A stretch of 64,000 nucleotides of DNA from Adiantum capillus-veneris (Eukaryota > Streptophyta > Polypodiopsida > Polypodiales > Pteridaceae), in the NCBI GenBank assembly GCA_014529385.2, contig CM043958.1:118537018-118601017 (forward strand). The letters are read 5' to 3'. The translations under genes were made by a program, and so were the position numbers. Under the pieces are notes generated by a model. That model was not told where the DNA came from. It did not search any database and saw nothing but the letters and a program-made list of their open reading frames with translations. Positions 59,175 to 64,000 of this stretch are shown here, in pieces; the first letter of the stretch is position 1; every line of letters starts with the position of its first letter.

Positions 59175-60766
59175 ATGGTCATCACCCGAAGCAGAATGGA
59201 TACTTCACGTACAGGTGATGAGCATGGGAGTGACGAAGAAGAGTTTTCCCCACCAGGACTTTTTCCCGACCCTCCCCCTTCCCCACCTACACCACAAGTT
59301 GTACCAAATCCTATGGAGGTGATGGTCAAGTCGATGATGGAGATGATGGCACAACTAGAAAGAAAAGCAGAACGATAGGAAGCCAAGGACCACGAGTGCT
59401 AAGAAAGAAACGAAAGAATTGCCATACAACAAGAAGCGACTTGCATTGCTTTGGAATGCAAGCACGAAGAACAAAAAGAAAGAAAGGAGGAAGCCGAAGC
59501 AAGACGAGCGGCCTTGGAGGCCGATCGTGAGGCTCATAGAGCGGCCTTGGAGGCCGAGCGTGAGGCCCAAAGAGAACTCCACACTCTGGAATTGGTACAT
59601 CAAGTACTTGCCTCAAAGTCCGAACCAGCCAAAGATTGTGGGAGTTCCTCAAGTGGCACAAGCCACGATGTGAATTCCAACAATCCAGTCACAGAGAAGT
59701 TGACTTTTAGTAAGTATGATGGTAAGATGGATGCTATAATTATTCATTCTTAGTTGCATTAATTTAATTCTTATTTTGTGACAACTAAGAAGACAAGGAA
59801 TAGCAAGGTTTTGATGGCAGCTATGTACCTTGCCAGTGATGCCATCAATTGGTACCACGCATGGCAAGAGGCACAATTAGTTGTGGACCTAGAGGAAGCC
59901 GACGAATTCATGCCCCTTTTCTTCATTTGGACTGATTTCCAAGACAAGATCAAGGTGCGGTTTATGCCACCTCAATACCTCGCACGATTGAAGGACAATT
60001 GGCACGCTCTCAAGCAAAATGGTATGCCGGTTATGTCTTTTTCTAATTGTGTTTTGCAGCTAGGTACTCAAGCAAGTCGGATGATGAGCTCAAGGAGGCA
60101 TTCCTTTATGGATTGGACAAGTATATCAAGTACGATATCGAGGTGCTCGATCCAACCGATCTCAACAAGGCGGTAGCGATTGTTCTTGCACAGGAGATGA
60201 AGCACAACAAGGGAAAGCCTAAGGAGAACAAGACTTCCACAAGTACCTCGCAGACTTCTCAAAACCCTCAGAATGGTAAGAACGGTAAGAATAGTAACTC
60301 TTTTAACCAATCTTCTAACAGTCTCTCAGAAAAGAATTCTTCCAATGAACCTAAGGATAAGGCTAACACAATTGCTAAACCTAAGCTCACTCCAAATGAA
60401 AAGGTAGCACAAGGAATTTTAGGAGGATACATCACGTCGAAAGAGCAAAGCACTTACTTTAAGGAAGGTCGTTGTTTTCATTGTCGCATTAAGCGTCACA
60501 TAAAAAGAACATGTCCTAACCTTGACTCTAATGAATCTAAAGAATCCACAGAACCCACTTCCTCTGTCAATGAAATTAATGACAACACGAGTGTGCCCCA
60601 AGTTTCTCCTGACCCTCCTATTGATGAGTCTCTTATTAAATGTTATGGTCATATGACGGGGCAGCGTTTTGTCATATTGTTTGACCCAGGTAGTATGCAT
60701 GATGTGATCAGTCCCTCTTTTGTTGAGAGAGCCCGCGCTTGGAGGTTAGTAAGAAATCTCCTCTAA
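59175..60766 (+). pseudogene. Gag-protease region of the non-autonomous LTR element
   Basis: Segments in different registers: 59175-59378 (acidic, Pro-rich N-terminus), 59451-59753 (a Glu/Arg/Ala-rich coiled coil with two near-copies of RAALEADREAH), 59778-60060 (gag core: MYLASDAINWYHAWQ, FQDKIKVRFMPPQYLARL) and 60047-60766. The last holds ELKEAFLYGLDKYIK, an Asn/Ser/Lys-rich linker, a zinc knuckle CFHCRIKRHIKRTC, and the protease start FVILFDPGSMHDVIS. At least three register changes and a stop near 59377 break it. The leader before it (about 59067-59165) is a short CAAGAACCC-type tandem repeat. Confidence 0.7.
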
Positions 60767-62208
60767 AGTTCTCTGGCTTTGCTTCTGGTATGGACTCTCT
60801 CATCACAAAAGAGTGTCTTGGTGTGTTGTTTACAATTCAACAAGCTGCTTTCCATAGAAGATTTTTTGTTTCTCCTCTCTCAGGATGTGATATGATTTTG
60901 GGCTTTCAATGGTTTCGTGAGTGTAACCGTCTCATTGATTGGGTGGAAAATACGTTCACTTTGAATGCCAAAAGTGACTCTCCCATTGTCATTTTTGGAG
61001 AGGAAGTTGTTCATTCTCCCTCTCTCATTGCAAATGTGCAGGCGAAGATTGAATGGATTCAAGAGAAGGAGACTCTCTCAGCCTCTTCTTCTCCAAACCA
61101 TGATACACATGATTTGCATGATGATGATGATTTGAATGACAATGATAAGCATGATGATTTGGATGTTAATGATGAGCATGATGATTTGCATGATCAAGAT
61201 GTGATTTCTCACAAGCATGATGAGCTGCATGAAGATGATTTGATTGTTCACATGGATGATGTGTTAGTGAATACTCTCTCTAGTGAAGCTAACATCATTG
61301 CAGAGACGATCAATCACGAAGAACCGATCTTCGCTCTCAGGCCTAGGTCCAAAAAACTCTCACAGGAAGTATTATGTGTTTGCATGATTAGTCAGCACGC
61401 ATTGATTGAGTGTTTCATTCGTGATTGTTTCCTATCTTTTCATCAGCGTCTTTATGTGATCCCTTTTCTTAGGCATGACATATTGTACATTGAGCACATT
61501 TCACTCATGAATGAGCACGGATCTATGCGGATTTTTCATGAAAAGATGAAATGTTTGCACTCAAGGAAGTCACATTCCATGTCTCTTCCTTGGCACGACA
61601 CAGTTGTAGAAAGCACACATGAAAGTATGAGAACCAAGCATGGGCATTTCCGTTGTGAATTGCCACAGTTGATTGCTGTAGATCATAAGAGAAAGATTCG
61701 ATCTCATTGTTTTCATGTGTATGGTGAATGGTTTGGCACTCCGTCTATTGGTTCATCTACATTGCATGCACCGTCTTTGAGGAAGACAATATTTTTTCCA
61801 CTCACTTTACATGGAATAGGTATGTCCATGGTTTTGTGTTGGAAGTGGTTTCATGAATTTTCAGCCATGGAGATTCTTGAAGAAGAAAGAAGCAGGATTC
61901 TTGACAAAGTTGAAGCATTGAAGGAGCCACAGAACACTTTGTGTCGCTCTCAGCAGGGCCCAAAGAAGCAAGCATTGCAGACCTTTATGAAGTTCAAGTA
62001 CCGCACGCCCACACATCAGAGTGGGCTGGTGAAGAGTCTCTTCCAGGATTCTGGATGCTATTGGCGATCTCTCTCGACGCCATACGGTTTGGTACCACTA
62101 CCTCACTTTGAAAAGGAGGGGATGTCACGTGACGCATCCAACCCCATGTGTCCGTGGACAAGCTACAGCACGACAAGGGTTCAGTCAGTCCAGTCAGTCT
62201 ACATTTAG
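60739..62208 (+). CDS. 489-codon frame in the place of pol
   Basis: The first 75 residues complete the protease fold (CDMILGFQWFRECNRLIDW contains the ILG strand). Residues about 118-175 are a low-complexity His/Asp/Leu stretch with repeated HDDL and DDDLND units. The remaining 300 residues contain His/Cys-rich text (HALIECFIRDCFLSFHQRLY, CFHVYGEWFGTPS) but no RT, RNase H or integrase motif I can see. The frame reads into the 3' LTR and stops at 62208, so the true 3' end of the original frame may differ. The length and openness contrast with the broken gag in front. The function is unknown; a decayed or replaced pol segment, or an element-specific gene, are both possible. Confidence 0.6.
   Translation: MEVSKKSPLKFSGFASGMDSLITKECLGVLFTIQQAAFHRRFFVSPLSGCDMILGFQWFRECNRLIDWVENTFTLNAKSDSPIVIFGEEVVHSPSLIANVQAKIEWIQEKETLSASSSPNHDTHDLHDDDDLNDNDKHDDLDVNDEHDDLHDQDVISHKHDELHEDDLIVHMDDVLVNTLSSEANIIAETINHEEPIFALRPRSKKLSQEVLCVCMISQHALIECFIRDCFLSFHQRLYVIPFLRHDILYIEHISLMNEHGSMRIFHEKMKCLHSRKSHSMSLPWHDTVVESTHESMRTKHGHFRCELPQLIAVDHKRKIRSHCFHVYGEWFGTPSIGSSTLHAPSLRKTIFFPLTLHGIGMSMVLCWKWFHEFSAMEILEEERSRILDKVEALKEPQNTLCRSQQGPKKQALQTFMKFKYRTPTHQSGLVKSLFQDSGCYWRSLSTPYGLVPLPHFEKEGMSRDASNPMCPWTSYSTTRVQSVQSVYI
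62111..62122 (+). promoter_or_regulatory. Polypurine tract
   Basis: AAAAGGAGGGGA lies directly before the 3' LTR, as expected for the second-strand primer of an LTR element. Confidence 0.85.
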
Positions 62209-63323
62209 AAGTGATCTTGCCTTTTTGTGAGTCTATTTGTAGACCATGCATGCCCAATCACTAAGTGTAGATGCATATCCTCTGGTTGCACACAACATGA
62301 TCATAAGCATTCCTAATAGAATCCATCAGAACCCTTCAGAGGATTTTTCCAGTGCATTTAGCCTATTTTACCTGTTTTTGATATTTTTTACTTATTATTT
62401 TTAAGTGACTTTTGTTAAAAAAGTAGGTAGGGAAAATTGAGTAAGTTTGTATATAAGCAAACCTAGAATAGCACTAATTGGCAGAAGAGGCAGCACGAGC
62501 ACTCGCTCAACAGGCAACTTCTCAGCAGAATCCCAAGACCTAGCGTTTTTTATTCATAGCATCAAGCTAGCATTCTTGGACCAGATCAGCCAGCGTTTTT
62601 GCTCTTACAGATCCCTAGCGACAGAAGACTCAACAAGAGACCTAGAATTTTGCAGATCAGCCCCAGCATTTTGTAGATTTACCACGATGGAACATCAAGG
62701 AACATTAGTGTTTTCAGTTTTCAGCCTAAGACACCACAGATCAAGTCCCGAACCTCACAAATCTCACCTTCCTGCAGGCAGTTCCTCACCACACGGTCAG
62801 TTTCCGCAAGGTTTACAGTTTGAGCCCGGAAAGCACAGATTTCAGCATTTGCATTTTCAGCGCATTGTCATCGCATCGTCGCCATCAACATCGCCTCCGA
62901 CATAGAGTCAGAATTCAGCATATAAAGATTTGCAAATTTCAGCCCTTAGCATTTTCAAATTTCATCCCGTCTCGTCGTCATCAACATCGTCGGCAAGTCC
63001 AAGCGTTATAGAGATTTGTGCAATCGTAAGTAGACCGCTCTCGCCATAGAGATTTGTGCAATCATAAGTAGACCGCTATCGCCATAGAGAGTGGGGCCTT
63101 CGGAGGAGGGTTTTACGACGTCTCTGGTGTCGTATTCTCTTCTCTCTCTATCTCTCAATCTCATACACTTTCACACACAGTTTCCATCCACTTGTTTGTG
63201 ATCATTGCACTCTCTCAATATGAACGGAAGGCTCTACCTTCCATAAGAACAAACGAACCTTGAGCACAGTACAGAGCACTCATCTTGAGCAAAGTTCAAA
63301 CATTCATTCCACTGCACCTTACA
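62123..63323 (+). repeat. 3' LTR
   Basis: 1201 bp, TGTCACGTGACGCATCC to CACCTTACA, mate of 57469-58706. It contains a local tandem duplication at about 63010-63090 (GAGATTTGTGCAATCRTAAG twice) that the 5' LTR lacks. Confidence 0.9.
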
Positions 63324-63695
63324 AGACAAAAGATTATTCTTGATCCTAGATACATTAAGGGCATCAACAAGTGTGAAAGAACTGGCATTTGCAGTAGTAA
63401 GCACAATTTTTCCAACTTCCTGAATCGCCGGATAAGAGGCATTGTTGGCACAAGTAACTAAATTTCCATGAGGGACAAACTCAACAGAGGTGAAAAAATC
63501 ATGATGTGAGGTAATGTACTTTGTAGCACCACTGTCAAGATACCACACATGTAAATCTGCAGCAACTAACATGCATGCATTTATAGTGGAACCAACATTT
63601 ACAATGGAACCACCCTCTTTCTTCTTTGCCTCTTTGGCCTTCAACTTAGGACATTGCTTGATCAAGTGATCATTAGCTTTACAATAATGGTGCAC
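63324..63695 (-). pseudogene. Knuckle and protease region of the copia element
   Basis: The frame reads HHYCKANDHLIKQCPKLK, a zinc knuckle whose first Cys is missing (Val-His-His-Tyr-Cys). Then come a Lys-rich linker and the protease motif VWYLDSGATKYIT (about residue 50), followed by protease-fold text to the insertion point at 63323. Gag text with a UBN2-like look (TDSYQTFASAWRLM) continues from about 63870 to the window edge in another register. Confidence 0.75.
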
Positions 63696-64000
63696 ATCTT
63701 CTTTTTTCCCTTATCACCAAAATTTCTAGACGAATTGATGCCAGTAGAAGCATTAGGAACATGTATACACTAGAAAGCGACTCTTGCAATAGCAATGTAC
63801 ACACTGCATCAAACTTGACAACTTCAGGATTTCCTTAGGTCATAAGTCTCCAAGCACTAGCAAAAGTCTGGTAAGAATCCGTCAAGGCATCAAGAACAGC
63901 CTTCACACGAAAACTGTCTAAAACAACTTTAGCTGTATAAATAAATTTCTCCTTGACACTCTTCACACCAGCAAGGCAAGTTTCCATATCATCTTCCTCA

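Larger units (their letters stand above)
57469..63323 (+). mobile_element. Complete LTR element with gag and protease but no visible RT/integrase
   Basis: The element has TG..CA LTRs at 57469-58706 and 62123-63323. It has a primer-binding site at 58708-58719, a polypurine tract before 62123, and a 5-bp target duplication AGACA (57464-57468 and 63324-63328). The interior (3.4 kb) carries gag, a zinc knuckle and a D-P-G-S protease motif, then a 489-codon frame with no RT, RNase H or integrase motif. This is the make-up of a gag-only type (TR-GAG-like) non-autonomous gypsy derivative. The two LTRs look roughly 90% identical, so the insertion is not very recent. Confidence 0.85.
54196..64000 (-). 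mobile_element. Ty1/copia element, interrupted, 5' end beyond window
   Basis: Minus-strand order: gag with UBN2-like text (64000-63720), knuckle and protease (63695-63330), then a foreign LTR element, then gag-pre-integrase (57487-57011), integrase (57035-56400), RT (56103-55095), RNase H (55094-54507) and 3' LTR (54427-54196). This is the Ty1/copia order, with integrase before RT. Frames contain stops and shifts. Confidence 0.85.

Overview
The window looks like repeat-dense nuclear DNA of a large-genome land plant. I see no operons, no bacterial-style gene packing and no RNA gene I can support. Nearly all recognisable coding sequence belongs to mobile elements: a chromodomain Ty3/gypsy element, a second decayed gypsy element, a Ty1/copia element, a gypsy-related element without visible pol, and a large Mutator-like (MULE) DNA transposon. 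Introns are short GT-AG and microsatellites are long and frequent. A fern or another large-genome non-seed plant is my guess only.

Layout. 1-853: minus-strand frame with four stops, unidentified. 3272-6177: minus-strand remnant of a DUF7869-type gene in three frames. 6281-13800: a large imperfect inverted repeat built from short palindromes around the core CCTATGGCC/GGCCATAGG. Its arms flank a roughly 1.5 kb unique island (7860-9340), and the right arm is amplified into a higher-order repeat of about 465 bp. 16409-21327: minus-strand chromovirus (gag, protease, RT, RNase H, integrase, chromodomain) with frameshifts. 21.6-24.2 kb: a repeated module with microsatellites. 24727-25006 and 29511-29785: two copies of a hairpin MITE. 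About 30339-40320: a roughly 10 kb MULE. 42.4-51.2 kb: plus-strand gypsy element with many stops. 54196 to beyond 64000: minus-strand copia element, split by a complete LTR element at 57469-63323 with a 5-bp target duplication.

How parts work together. The MULE has 184-bp terminal inverted repeats (173/184 identical by hand count) and two convergent spliced genes starting about 300 bp inside each end, the layout known from maize MuDR. The right-hand gene encodes a transposase (FAR1/WRKY-GCM1-like zinc finger, DDE core, SWIM finger) but carries three in-frame stops. The left-hand gene encodes a Lys/Ala/Pro-rich protein with repeated exons, a zinc-finger-like and AT-hook-like segment and an acidic Gly/Asp/Ser tail; it is nearly open. 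A short motif, TGCCCGGGTTTATCTGTCA and variants, occurs more than 30 times in introns of both genes, in 3' repeats and, inverted, in both terminal repeats. This element and the palindromic inverted repeat are the two most unusual structures here.
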